Source of the DNA: Sepiola atlantica
Lineage: Eukaryota; Mollusca; Cephalopoda; Sepiida; Sepiolidae
Direction of reading: 5' to 3'
Length of the DNA stretch: 64,000 bases
NCBI GenBank assembly: GCA_963556195.1
Contig: OY744519.1
Span: 38,860,301 to 38,924,300, forward strand
In this document: positions 39,772 to 51,963 of the stretch, piece by piece
Position numbering within the stretch: position 1 is the first letter of the stretch
Layout of the letters: every line of letters begins with the position of its first letter
The notes under the pieces: model-generated
Told to the model about the DNA's origin: nothing
The model's input: only the letters and a program-made list of their open reading frames with translations
Database searches by the model: none
Made by a program: the position numbers and the translations under genes

Positions 39772-40078
39772 GCATATTGGATTTTTGGCTATAAATTCTT
39801 TATCCAATAAAAATGTAACCTATTCCACGTAAATCCTTGTGTTCAAAAACACCATTTTAGCACTTCAAATCACTCAATTATGACATCTAAATGCGGAGAT
39901 GTGGCAAATTATCGAAAATTGGCGGCCATCTTGGATTTATGCAAATTAGACATATTTCCTCAACGTTGATTTCTTAGGACTTTTAGTATGATTTTCTAGA
40001 CACCTCATGGGAATGCCTGGTGGTGAGAAAAATTCTGTTGCAATTTGTTCCAAGTCGAACCTTATTTTGCCTGGACTA
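39772..40078 (-). repeat. Right terminal inverted repeat of PIN-nuclease element
   Basis: About 307 bases, reverse complement of the left arm. The high similarity of the arms implies insertion or conversion more recent than the decay of the PLE and mariner relics in this window. Confidence 0.9.
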
Positions 40079-40177
40079 TAAATGAATTTGTTGAATAAAC
40101 TTTCTGTTTTGTATTACCGTATTTTTTAACTTTAGAATTTCAAAGATAAATAGGTTAGTGACTTATGAATCCCCCTG

Positions 40178-40181
40178 TATA

Positions 40182-40239
<58 letters not shown>

Positions 40240-40254
40240 CACATATCTATATAT

Positions 40255-40311
<57 letters not shown>
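40178..40311. repeat. (TA)n tract
   Basis: About 130 bases of TA alternation with a CATACACATATC interruption; flanks the right end of the outer element. Confidence 0.97.
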
Positions 40312-40313
<2 letters not shown>

Positions 40314-41695
40314 CCTTCTTTGTTCGCTTCTCCAGTTTTGTTGCAACACTTCTCGCAGCGGCAATTATATTATACGGATAACCGTGTTTATAATAATTAT
40401 ATACGATGCTCGAACATAGCACTATTCAGAGAAAAGAACATCAGATTCAAATAGGGTGTTTGCTATGTACTAGCCTCCAAGTTAATTATTGTTTATTTAT
40501 ATAATAATGGCATTTTTCCACAAAAGTATCGTTTGAAAATATCTACGTTTATCTTCAATGTATATAGTTTTAAATGCACAGTAATATGTATCACTACATA
40601 GGAAAATACAAATAAAATCTATTTTACCATTGAACATACAATATTTTTTTCTTGATATGAATCATATTGCTCATCGAGTGATGATTTCGATTTTCCAGTC
40701 AGATGACTCTGGTGCGACTGGACGGCTGACAGGCTATGACAGGTCGAAGTCTCGGTTTCTCGTGTCTCGACGTTAAAAGATTTGGAAACAATGCATCTGG
40801 CAGATAATGGCTGAGTTGAGTTATTTCGCCGGGAAGAGAACACGTCAATCAATATGAGTTACCTTTGACACGCTCGCGGAATAGTTACATTTGTTTGTGG
40901 GGAGGGGAGTTATGATATTGAAAACCTAACCCAGAACTCTTCCACGAGCTAAATTGCACTTTGCATGAGTTTGGCTACTAGTCCCGATTGATGGTTAGAC
41001 ATATGAAGTGGTATCGTTAAGTTACTGGAATCATGCGTTCTCTTTTTATAGAGAAGCACGTGAATGTAAGATTGCAAGGAACATCATATTTGTTTTCCTA
41101 CTCCGATTGGTTGATCAACATCACATGTTCAGAGCGAAAGCTCTGATTTTTGTAATGCTATCTTTTTTTTATTTTATTGGTGTTTAAAATATTAAAGGTA
41201 TCACAGCAGAAATTACGAATCGGAAAAATGATCTTTTTATAGCTTAGAATGGATTTGTAGCAGCATTTTAACATTATCTTGATATATTCTTAATTTCTAA
41301 ATGCAGTCAATTTCTCAACCCCCAGCTGGAGAGAGCTAACACCACTACGTTCGCTAACGTCGACTGCAAGACTCACTTACAGTTTTACTGATTTTATGTT
41401 GATCGGTTGCGTAATTCTGGCAAATATTTCTTCCAAACAACACACCCAAAAATAAAAACAATACAATATGTATACCTTTATATTTGAATTATCAGAAATA
41501 TTACAATTGCATTATAAAGGCAACGTCTACCTATACCTCTGGACTACATTTCGTGATCACCTAGTTTATAATTCTTATTTCCTATTCTGTTTATTTGATC
41601 GCCCCGGATTAATCTCGGTACATTTGTTTAGCAACATAACGTGTTAGGAGAAAAGAGAGTGCAGCACTACGGCAAACAATACTTTGAATCCAATC

Positions 41696-41696
<1 letters not shown>
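40312..41696. other. No supported gene
   Basis: A 77-codon minus-strand open frame at 40619-40852 is Ser/Thr-rich and GC-richer than its surroundings but has no ATG start, no clear splice acceptor and no recognised family, so it is not called. Confidence 0.5.

Positions 41697-41767
<71 letters not shown>
41697..41767. repeat. (TA)n tract
   Basis: About 70 bases of uninterrupted TA alternation. Confidence 0.97.
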
Positions 41768-41769
<2 letters not shown>

Positions 41770-44700
41770 GGTCGGAATTGTGTAGTGCACAGAGCCTGTT
41801 TTGATTGTCGTAGGTGGTTGTTCAGTGAACTCTGATGTTAATCTTTCTGTTACTACCTTTCTTGCTGTTTTTTTATAATACTGATTGTATAACTATTAAT
41901 AGATTATAACACGAAATCATTGAGATTCATCAATGATTCCGAGGTTCTTATTTTTCGTATCTTATCAATGAGGCGCGAGAGCGCTCTATCGTTTAATATA
42001 CTTCAAAAAGGGCCTAATCTAGAAATCTCATTTCTTTGATCAATCATAACTCAAAAACTAATAAACCAAATGAGTTAAACCTTTGCACACACTTTTTTGA
42101 CAGGGTATATAAGTGTGTAGCACATCAGTCTCATTAGTCAAGGCAACGCAGAGATCCAGAAAGGTCAGGCATGGTTTTGTGTTATCCGTGTGTACGTATG
42201 TACGTACGTACGTATGTGCCACCCTGTATCTCATCAACTATTTGATCGATTCAGCTGATCTTTGGCAGAGATAGAGGTTCTAGGGTCTAGTTGATGGCAT
42301 TTTAATTTCAGTTTACCATATAGCTTAGTTTTCCAGACAATTCCAAAAAAACACTTTTAAATTACCATTGTATCGAGGCATAGCCTTTACAAAAGAAGTG
42401 GCATTCTATGATAAATGCCAGTATACTGAAATCATATGCCCTTAATCGGGTTAAGATGAAAATTCATATACACTAAATGTACAAAAGCAAGGAAATTCCC
42501 AAATGTTTACACTTTTATTGTCATTAAGGGTATGCGAGCACAACAGGGCTATGCATTTTACTGGTAGGAATTTTTCTTCAGCGAACCTCACACACTTAAT
42601 CCACCCATGCTGAGAGAGTTATACTGTAGTGATGTGATAAAGAAATAGTTTGGTTGATATGTAGTCATACATTTAATTAATGACAATTAAAGTGTACAAA
42701 TTTTGGAATTTCCTTGCTGTTGTGCATTTAGTGTATATGTTACACGTGAACAACATACCATAATTATAACGGGCAACAACACATTTTTAGAGCAATCAGT
42801 AAACTTAGAAACTGACACAAACACGACTTCCTGTATTCCTATGAAAACCTGACGTGTGTCTACTGATTGAGAATACAACCATAGAAATATTTTTTACCAA
42901 TACATGTTTCCCAAGTTACGCGAACAAGATGATATACTTTTTGCATCACCCAAAATTATAGATGGAAATACATTACATACAAAACTAGCTTTCTCGAACA
43001 AAGAATTAATTAAAAAAATACTATCTTCAAACACATTTATAGTCTCAAGAGAAAAAATCCACAGCTTAAGTTACGGTAGAAATCTCCTCGTACAATCTAC
43101 ACATTAAATAGTTTAATAATCAGTTGTAACTTGTGTCTTAAAGAGAGGATCGAAATTATATAATCCAGAAACAATAATCTTTTGAAAAGAGAAATTAGCT
43201 CGTCTGCAAATGCAGATATACAAGTAGGTTCAAATCACCTTAAAAACAATATCTCCATGGAGAAAGTACTATTTTCTGTAAAACCGTGTGTTGAACACCT
43301 ACTGTTCTAAATATATTATGTTAACCGGTGTTGCCGGACATGTCTATCTTAACTTTTGTTTTGGTGTCATTTTACAGGCGCAATGTCAGGCTAAACAACT
43401 GTTTTCGTTGTGTAAATGAATTATACCCCGAATAGAATACCAAATTAATTCCTAAATAACGGTAATGTGTTCTTAATGGAACTGTTACAAAGTGAGTTTT
43501 AAGAATATAGTTTTTGAGACGGGTGAAGTCATTCAAGTTTTTAACACAGCCTCTTAGTGGGCAAGGCGGTCTAACCACAATTGTTCGTAGCCAATTACGC
43601 TTCTTTCACTGAAAATCAGAGACGCCCGGGCCAGCTACATGTTACATTTAGCTTTGAATCTCGCAGGCTTACTATACTTGTTGAACTGCCATCCTATTGT
43701 GTTATTCCGATAGCACGGATCGTGTTCTATCGAATAAGGTTCATTTGATAACGAGGCAAGGTTTTATCAAACAATTAAAGTACCATTTTCAGAAATGTTT
43801 ATTCAAATTTTGGGTTCTCGTATTTGTGATGTTTAGGATTCTGTCGGTAATATAAAGCAAGAGGATGCCTCGGAGATTCCAGTATCACAGTATATATATT
43901 TATATATTCTTAATTTTAAATAAAAATACAGAGAAATTTCTTTCCTAATGAACACGACATATTGTACATGTTACTATGAGATACTCGTATGTTATTGGTT
44001 GGCTTTTTCTGCTGATGTCGACCTTTCTGTTTCTGTAAATAATATGTTGGCCATCTTTTTTATTCCAACCAATCTTATAATTATTATTACTAGCATAACA
44101 CTGTGAAAATGATATGTTTTGTTCCTTTAATTTCGTTCGCATTTACGCTTTATTTTGCGGATGCGCCCTAATTGCTATCATCAACGACATTTTGAAGCAT
44201 AACATGAAATTGTCCTTGGAAATACGAGAATACACGAAGCGTGAAAATAATTGTTTCATTGATGAACAAGGCAACCAGCGAATTTGACTTGATTCCCGCG
44301 AAATGTTCTACACATATCAACTGAATTAATAAGAAAACTAAATTATAATGATATTCGTAAAAGTAATTGCATCCTTACACATCAATAAATTATGAATTGA
44401 GCGACCAAGGATGAATTCTAGGAAACAGCGTCCAAAAGTGTGTTATCGCTTTATCTGCATCACATTCTATGTATATCATGATGTAAACGTTATACATAAT
44501 ACATATATCCCCCTGAAGACCAACACTTTCTCGCCATGACAGGGCGATTGTAAAGTTCTTGTTTCATGATTATGTTGTCTTGAACTGTTAGCGAGTCCAC
44601 CAATAGCGAACAGATTTTACTCCAAACAGTATTAAGGCCATTGTTCGGCAAGCAACGCTGAGCTAAAAATTGACGATGAGTCGGCATCGTGATCTGCCGT

Positions 44701-47700
44701 TCTCTGGCAGTCTCTATGCCTGCAAATAACCACAAAATCGCAAATCTAAAGAGTGAAAGTTGCAATCTTTCTTCTACGCAATTCCTCTATGTGTTCTGGA
44801 CCAAAACTGATATATGCTGGTCATAGTGTCTTGAGTAAAAACAACTGCAACCATGAAGATTTACTCATCTCTACACCCAACAAGTGAACCTTCACGCAGA
44901 CCAGACACTCCTGAGAAACGATCATTGTGAGCTCTATGTAGAATTTTCGTATCCTTAATCTTGTTATCGGTTTTATATCTATTTTACTTATATCCTTTTA
45001 ATATCATCCTTCAGGTGTGGTTTCCTGAATATGCGCATTGCTTCTTACTTCTCCGTTATTGGGGTGTTCTTTTCCTGGTTTGTGAAGAGTCTTAAATATC
45101 CTACCAGGAATAATATTCAGGTATTCATTTTTAGAGTACTGCTACATAATGGCGTATCCAGAAATGTTCGCATCCTTATGACAACTTCGTTTGATTTAAT
45201 ATGAACTATTAGAATATGTGTGTTTTACAATTTGTTTTGTTACTTTGATTTAATAAATAAAGAGATAGAAAGATCAAGATCGAGAGAGAATAGAAAAGCA
45301 ACAGTGATATACATTGCATGAGATAAGAACTAGGCGCCAAACAGCAGTAATGCGATTACAATGATTTGGAGCAGCGTAATAAAGGTTGAACAATTGGGAG
45401 ATTAAATTGAAGATTACGTATAATTTGAACTGGTGAAATTTAATTAAAAAAATATAATTTCATATATAAATCAAAGGATATTTTATAATGTATTTTGTTT
45501 CATCATAAATACTGGAAAACGACCTTCGGGAAACAAATGATGATCAACTACGATTAAAAGAGGTAAATAGTGTCTGCTTAGAGCTAATGATAGCGCATGA
45601 CACATTTGCTGCATGCGTAAACATTATTATTTAAATCAGATTATAAATCTTTGATTTTTCAGAGACAAAAATTAAGATTTGTGGCGTCGCTATTTACAAC
45701 ACTGTCAAAAGCGTTTAGGCTTTCATGAGATTGAACGAACTGAATTGGAGAAGCTGAATTATGTAGACGTATGGTTGAAACACAGAAGATAATTTAAACC
45801 TATTATGATGGTGCAAAATATGTCTGCTAGTCACATGATTCTAAACAGTGATAAACATTCTAATCTCAAAAGACAGTCTGTATAAAGCATTGATGTTAAC
45901 AATGACATATCTGACGTCAGTAAAATGTGGTTATGCAAACAGTTTGTAGACACCAATATATAAACATCATACGACTATCAGGTGCTACATCATCGCAATG
46001 ATTATATATGAAACATAGTTATTCTATATACGCCAATGGAACGAGTATTTTTCGGATATTTATTTATCTAACTCCCAGCGTATGTGCTGTGATAATGTCT
46101 GCTCAAGTATACGCATACCACGTGTTATATGTTCATATAGATCAGACAATCTTTTAATCCTACTAAATTCGTGTTGCAGAACTATTTGGAAATATTTCAA
46201 CTTGACATATGTTATTCAATCAATTTCACCGAGTGTAACATAACGCACACTATGTGCAAAATGAAAAAATATTAAGTAATGTTTAAATTTTAAATCATCG
46301 TTGAGATAATGATTTTAAATAAATTATCATACACATGTTTATGGGCGGGCAGTGTTCATGTTCACTTCATGCTATTGGATGTCTTTAACAAATACATTTT
46401 AGAAATATATGAATCGATCTGGTTTCCTTGGACTCTAGTGTAAATCTCTAGTGCATACTTCACTCTCAAGCTTTTGTATGTATTTTCAGACAAACAAAGC
46501 CAAGATACTCCTAAACACGCTATCACCCATTCAAACCTGGTATGGTCTGGTTATTCTGAGGACCAGTTGCACAGGTGACAAGCCTACATTCAACACGGCG
46601 CTATGGTCTTTGAGTATGTTTCCTGCAAATGCCACACATGCCGCCCGCATCTTCGGAGAAGAGGGCAGACTCAAATAAGATATGCATATTAAAGTGCCGT
46701 AGACTATTGCCAAGCGCTGGATGTGACGAGTTGGTGCCCGAAGGCTGTATGTGTGGCGGCTGAACTTATCCCCCGTCAAATTCACGTGGGGCGCCCTAAA
46801 CATTCCGTTTAAATGCCATTATAAAAACAAGGAAGGACATACACCTGACAGATAAGGGTGGATGGCAATCAAAATGTAAGCGTGACAGAAATACATAATA
46901 GGTAATGCAATGTTTATTTTCAAAATGTGTATGATGATAAAAATAGGTTAACGATGACGACAAAAAAGAAGAAAAGTCTCGAATAAAAGCTAAACATTTA
47001 ATACGTTCTAATATGTATACAAGACAATATAGAGAAAGATGGCTAATTATTTAATGTTTAGTACTTGAAAATTTTATCAGATAAAAACAATAATGAAAAT
47101 AAAAACGTAAAAGAGAAACATACTGCAACAATTTAGTTTGTATTAATTTGTTATTTTGGTAAAATGGGAAAAAGTAAAACAACAATTTTGAGAAATTTCT
47201 TTTAGAAAACTAGATAGATAATTTCTAACAATTGTCTAATGTCTATTTATAAAAAGTTTACTCTAGGCATATGTTTATGTATTTGTATGTTGAGGATTCA
47301 CTTCTTTATTTACGAATTGATCCTCAGAAATTTTGGAAGACAGCTGCTATGCATATGGATTCGTAATGTGGGCTATATTTCGTTTAATTTTGTTTCATGA
47401 AAGGGGGTAAAGAAAAAGTGGAAGCTGTACGTAAAGATTCAGAAACTTCTGCTTCTAATAACATGTTGGCAATGCTCCGTAGACATCAATGATCAAATAT
47501 TTCACAAATTGTGTATTCTCTGGGAATTTAAAAGGGTTTTCAGGGGGCATAATATGGCTACACACATCCGTATACAAATGTAAATATTTTAAATTTGTAT
47601 TAAATCTGATTTCTATACACGAGTCGCTAATCACACTCTATTTTATAACTGCTAATCTCTTTTTCAGCTGAAGTATTACATGTTGGATATTTTCCAAAAT

Positions 47701-50170
47701 CAAAAGCATTTTATGGCATGTTATCAACATTGGAGTAAGTATTCTAGACACATAATTTAGTAGCATTATATATCGATTCTAATCTTCGTAAGAAAACAAA
47801 TGTTGTGCGAATCGCTTTTGTTTTGTGGATTCATTTTACCCGTCCTGAGACTGCTATTCTTCTAGTTTGTTATATAAATAAAATTGTCTTGTGTAAAAGA
47901 TATATCTTAAGTTTGGGCAACAGATCTCTATAGTTGCATCTGTTCATCGGTCGACTCCATTTAATCGTCGAAAGTTGTCATGTCATTTATTTGATACATG
48001 AGATAAGTACACAAGCATCACATGGCTGCATTATAATTTGGGCGTCATAACATCATAACTGTTAGATCTTTTGCACTATTTAACAAAAAGACAGGAAACC
48101 AAGAAAAGTGTGTTAAAACAAGTTTTTCCTTCAAACCCCTTAAGGTTTTTTTCATTAGTGTGGGAGTCTTGTTTTTGGTGCGTAGTGTAGTTTTGGCAGG
48201 CGCACAATCTTGCTTCCGTGTATCGGGTTCGGTTTCTGTTGGGGAATCACTTTTACTAATCTCATCACGAAATGTATAAACTTGTATAAAAATGATATAG
48301 TAAGCTAAACGTAACTCGCAATGCTTGGTTTTGCAATCAACATATTCAAAATAACACCAACACAGCACCAGTTGTTCTCTTCTTACAGCAATATTATTTT
48401 AATTCACCATGCACTTATCTTTGTTACTGGACTCAGTCATTGCAAGTTAAGCAGATATACGGGTGGAGACGTAGTAATCCTTACTATAGACTCCCAGAAC
48501 GTATCCATTGGCTGCCGAAATTAATTAGTTGTTGTTATTATAATTATTATTTCTTGCGCAGATCGAGTACTACGCGGATACATACATGAAACTCTCGTTG
48601 TCAAACAAATATGGTGAAAACAAGTCTCTTCATATTTCCAGTAATCTTTATTTTATGCTATCACCGTTCCAAATCAGTTTGCCTTTTTGCTGTAGCTGTT
48701 CACGATATAATTTATCGGTGATAACTACTGTTAGCTTTCTCTGGAATTTGAGTAACAATAATATTCTTCTGGATTCGAAGTACTCTATCAGTCCTGCTAC
48801 TTGACTTTTGGATGTGTCTCACCCTCCCCATCATCCGAGCCATTGTTGGCTATTTACGTGACCCCAACCTACGTCGTAGCCAATACTCATTTTGTTTATC
48901 AGCGGGGATCAGATTATACTATTGCTTACAGTTATGTACCTGGTGTTAGAGTTCTATGTGAAATGGCTTTCACACTCGTATATTGTTTTAATATTTAAAG
49001 TGTTTTCATTAGTAACCAATTTTTTATCCTGCAATGTTCTCTCTTTAATTCTAACTAATCGTCTCTTTCGCAGATTGTTTGACACCCTTCTAAGTTATCT
49101 CACACGTGTTGGTATCATTGGAGCTTCTTAAGATTCTATATTCTCATCAGAACTATGACTACGCCCATTTTTCTCTCAGTTGTTCACTGTTTTCTATGAT
49201 AATACTTTATGATGCTTAAAAATAAAAACAAGTACAATTCAACAAGTGGTCGCTTTATTGTGCACTATTATCCGGTCTTATTGTGTGTATCACCTTATCC
49301 GAGTGTATTACTACGTCTCAGATAGAATTATGTATTTCTGGTTGTGCACCTGGTTTGATTTTATAAAAAAACGATGATGTATCTAAATCTGCTCTCGGAC
49401 GGAACGTAAATAGGGAGGCGGCTAGTCCTAAGACTCACCGGTAGATCGAAAATTGCTTGTCTGGAAAAAAGGATGTCGGCAATCGGGCTCGATTCACGCT
49501 TGATTGGGAGGGGTTTTGTCAGGATGCAGTTGCTGGGTTTAATTGCGTCTGGTCAAGTCGAATCGAGGGTTTGATAGCCGGACATAGTCTATAGACACAG
49601 AAAATAATCAGGGAAACACAGCTGACGCCAATTAAGATCCAAGCGATTACACCGAGCCATCATTAGGAGAAAAAGCGTTAATTCACCATAATATGAAGAA
49701 ACCGGAACATCAGCAGGAGACACTGACCTATTCAATAGATGAACTATGCGGCGCTTGTTAATAAGGGAGGGAAGATTTGAAATCAGCTAACAACAAGGTA
49801 ATAAAGAAAAGTATGATATGTAAATATATCCTTTAAAGTTACTTCAAAGTAAAATGACTCGGTTATTTTTTACTCTCTTGTTGTTTAATTCATATAAATA
49901 TTTAATTATTTTTGTAACATACACTATTTTACACTTTCTTAATCAAGGTTCAATCTCGAAATAAATTGATAAACACTGTATTTGTGGGATATTTCTCAGC
50001 AAACAAATATTATGTGTATATATGTGTATAGCAAAACTATTTCAAGTGATTTATTTGTTTAATGAAGAAATACTGACGTGTATTATTTATCAATTCAGTA
50101 TAACATCGCATGATATCGAATACCGTACATATATACACGAAAAAAACTGATCAAAGAGTAAAGGAATAGT
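41768..50170. other. Long stretch without supported genes
   Basis: No coding region, RNA gene or intact element is supportable. Noted inside: a (GTAC)n patch at about 42190-42217; moderately GC-rich unassigned patches near 44490-44720, 46470-46800 and 48060-48270 whose open frames lack ATG starts or family motifs; and AT-rich sequence elsewhere. Introns of a large gene would look like this. Confidence 0.5.
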
Positions 50171-50347
50171 TAATTGAAATGTTGAATGTAAAAACTTGAT
50201 TTTTATAAATGATTTACATATAGATAAGTTAATCAAAATGTTGAGTGTAAACACTTGATTTTAATAAATGATTTACATATAGATAAGTGAATTAAAATGT
50301 TGAATGTAAAAACTTGATTTTAATAAATGATTTACATGTAGTTAGGT
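50171..50347. repeat. Three-copy 59-base tandem repeat
   Basis: Period 59: copies at 50171-50229, 50230-50288 and 50289-50347. Each contains AAAATGTTGA.TGTAAA, CACTTGATTTT-type, ATAAATGATTTACAT and TAGATAAGT. Copies differ at only a few positions each. Confidence 0.92.
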
Positions 50348-51518
50348 TTCTAAATTTTGGTTTCATTTAAATATATATTCGGAAAAATTGTGGATATATT
50401 TTAAAGGAAATCGACAAAAATAAATTATGGATATGCTCTATTTACTAACTTATTAAGTTTTATTAAATATGTTTCACAATGAAATAGAGTGAGGGTGATA
50501 GCCGTTCAATGTAAGTCACTTTAAACAATAGTGCATATTTTTGTTATTAATAATATTCATATTTTATATTTACACTAGAAATTGAATAATTAAATAATGA
50601 AATAATTAATTACTGTAATTTTGTGAACCATTTACTTTTAAAGCAGTATGAATACATCGAGTCTTAGTGATGTATTTGATGTAAACCCTATCTGAGACAT
50701 AAGACAATGTTTTGAATAATTGTAAATATTGTTTGGTTTTACTAAAAAACTTATTTTGAGAAAATTCTTATACTGTATTAACGAAGAAAACGACTATATT
50801 ATCTAATACAATATCATCAAAAAAAAGAAGATATATCGTCTCGAAACTTACTTAGTTGCGATTCGTAGTGAGGTTTTAAATCGTACATACTACTACAAAG
50901 ATACGTGTCCGTCGTTTTCCATGAAAATCAAAAAAAATATTTTAATTTTAAAATGTTAATATTATTGTTATGCTTTTATGCTTAGTTGACCTACTTGAGT
51001 CATAGAGGACATAGTTTCTGGTACTGTCAGAACTCAGTTCCATGGGTACATTTTGTCTATTAACTACTCGAGTGAAGGACATACGTAATATAAATCATCC
51101 AAGTTGTTCACTCCCAAGTTTGAGATTCTTGTCCTAAACCTCTGTTAAATTGCATTTCTCTCCGAAGGACACCATATATTCTCAAAACTCGAGCCCCGTT
51201 TTCTTTGTTCTCTCACTTAGTTCTTACACTGATTAAGATATCGATTTCCTTGTTTACGGTTCTAAAAACATTAAATTATTTCGAAAGGGGTAGGACGCTT
51301 TTTCTAACCGATCCTCCCACTTCCAGTGTTATTCCAATGAATGGTATGTTTCAAGTTTTTGGACACTTCTCTTGGCCTTGTACTTACTTTCTTACCATAA
51401 TGTTTTACTATGTTCTACAAATAAATATTCAAAGTGTAGTATATGTTTTCAACATAACAGGGACAGCAGACGTACTGCCGTAAGTTTTAACCGGATAAGA
51501 AGAGAAAAAGCTGTATGA
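50348..51518. other. Gene-free stretch
   Basis: AT-rich; a 92-codon frame at 51205-51483 has no family motif and probably arises by chance. Confidence 0.55.

Positions 51519-51580
<62 letters not shown>
51519..51580. repeat. (TA)n tract abutting a PLE 3' end
   Basis: TA alternation with one CATA step, lying directly at the downstream end of the decayed PLE on the minus strand (51581-52815). Confidence 0.95.
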
Positions 51581-51582
<2 letters not shown>

Positions 51583-51963
51583 ACGAGGATATTTTTTATA
51601 AAATATTTAGAAAACCTTGCACAACGCAAATGATTTGTTCTTAAAAATAAACTATTTATTTATCTTAAACACATTTTTTTTCTATAAACATGAGTACTTT
51701 CGGTAATATATACTATCTTCAGAAGAATATGATTTTTAGTGGTACCAAATGTTAAGGCAATGAATATAGACGTGTGTGACATTTGTTGGCTAAGAATGAA
51801 AGTGAAAAGTGTAAACACGGGAGGAAAATAATCAATACATTAATCTAAGCCGGCTTTCATGCATACTTATCAGTACGTGGAAATAATTACTGCACTACGA
51901 TTAACACTTAAAATAATGAAATGAAAACCAGTGAAAATGTTGAGTAAAAATGGGAGGAGGGGA
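51581..51963 (-). repeat. 3' non-coding region of the decayed PLE
   Basis: Between the pol stop codon (51964-51966) and the (TA)n tract lies about 380 bases of non-coding sequence with a hammerhead-like motif in its distal half. This is the position of the terminal repeat in PLEs. Confidence 0.6.
51690..51730 (-). ncRNA. Hammerhead-like motif in PLE 3' region
   Basis: Minus strand: CTGAAGA (plus 51716-51722), an AGTA..TAC-containing hairpin, then CGAAAG (GAAA at plus 51698-51701) and a palindromic AGTACT. This fits CUGANGA-stemII-GAAA. A convincing stem I could not be drawn, so activity is doubtful; its position downstream of a PLE pol supports the assignment. Confidence 0.5.

Larger units (their letters stand above)
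35554..40078 (-). mobile_element. Candidate DNA transposon with ~310-bp TIRs encoding a PIN/FEN-like nuclease protein
   Basis: A 4,525-base unit begins with TAGTCCAGGCAA and ends with its mirror, TTGCCTGGACTA, with long terminal inverted repeats (35554-35872 and 39772-40078). TAA stands immediately outside both ends (35551-35553, 40079-40081), a possible 3-base target duplication. The interior is almost filled by one minus-strand gene (39524 to 35997), leaving short AT-rich spacers at both sides. No DDE, tyrosine-recombinase, HUH or RT motif is visible. Long TIRs plus one large gene is the architecture of an autonomous cut-and-paste element, but which activity mobilises it is unknown. Alternatively the TIRs may be moved in trans and the nuclease gene be cargo. 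Confidence 0.8.
35277..40177. mobile_element. Outer inverted-repeat element (mariner-like MITE) interrupted by the PIN-nuclease element
   Basis: Left end CATGGTGATTCATAAGTCAC (35277-35296) is mirrored at the right end, GTGACTTATGAATCCCCCTG (40158-40177), both directly flanked by TA from (TA)n tracts. TA target duplications and CAGGG-type termini suit the Tc1/mariner group. Subtracting the inner element leaves about 277 bases on the left and 99 on the right, so the outer element was a small non-autonomous copy of roughly 375 bases. No transposase remains in it. The inner element must have inserted later. Confidence 0.65.

Noticed and set aside
40619..40852. 77-codon Ser/Thr-rich minus-strand frame
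   Set aside because: No ATG start (TTG), no clear acceptor, low-complexity composition.
42030..42330. Patch resembling a widespread invertebrate dispersed repeat (ATAACTCAAAAACTAATA-type text)
   Set aside because: Only a vague resemblance; no second copy or boundary found in this window.
44490..44765. 91-codon minus-strand frame with an apparent signal-peptide-like N-terminus
   Set aside because: The apparent start is a TTG; a possible splice acceptor lies inside the frame, so the hydrophobic start may be intron. No family resemblance.
46451..46803. GC-richer patch with overlapping frames on both strands
   Set aside because: No domain or repeat partner recognised; overlapping open frames on both strands argue for base composition, not coding.
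48045..48368. 107-codon minus-strand frame with a charged centre and hydrophobic end
   Set aside because: Starts at GTG, no clear splice donor, no recognised domain; could be a terminal exon but evidence is too thin.
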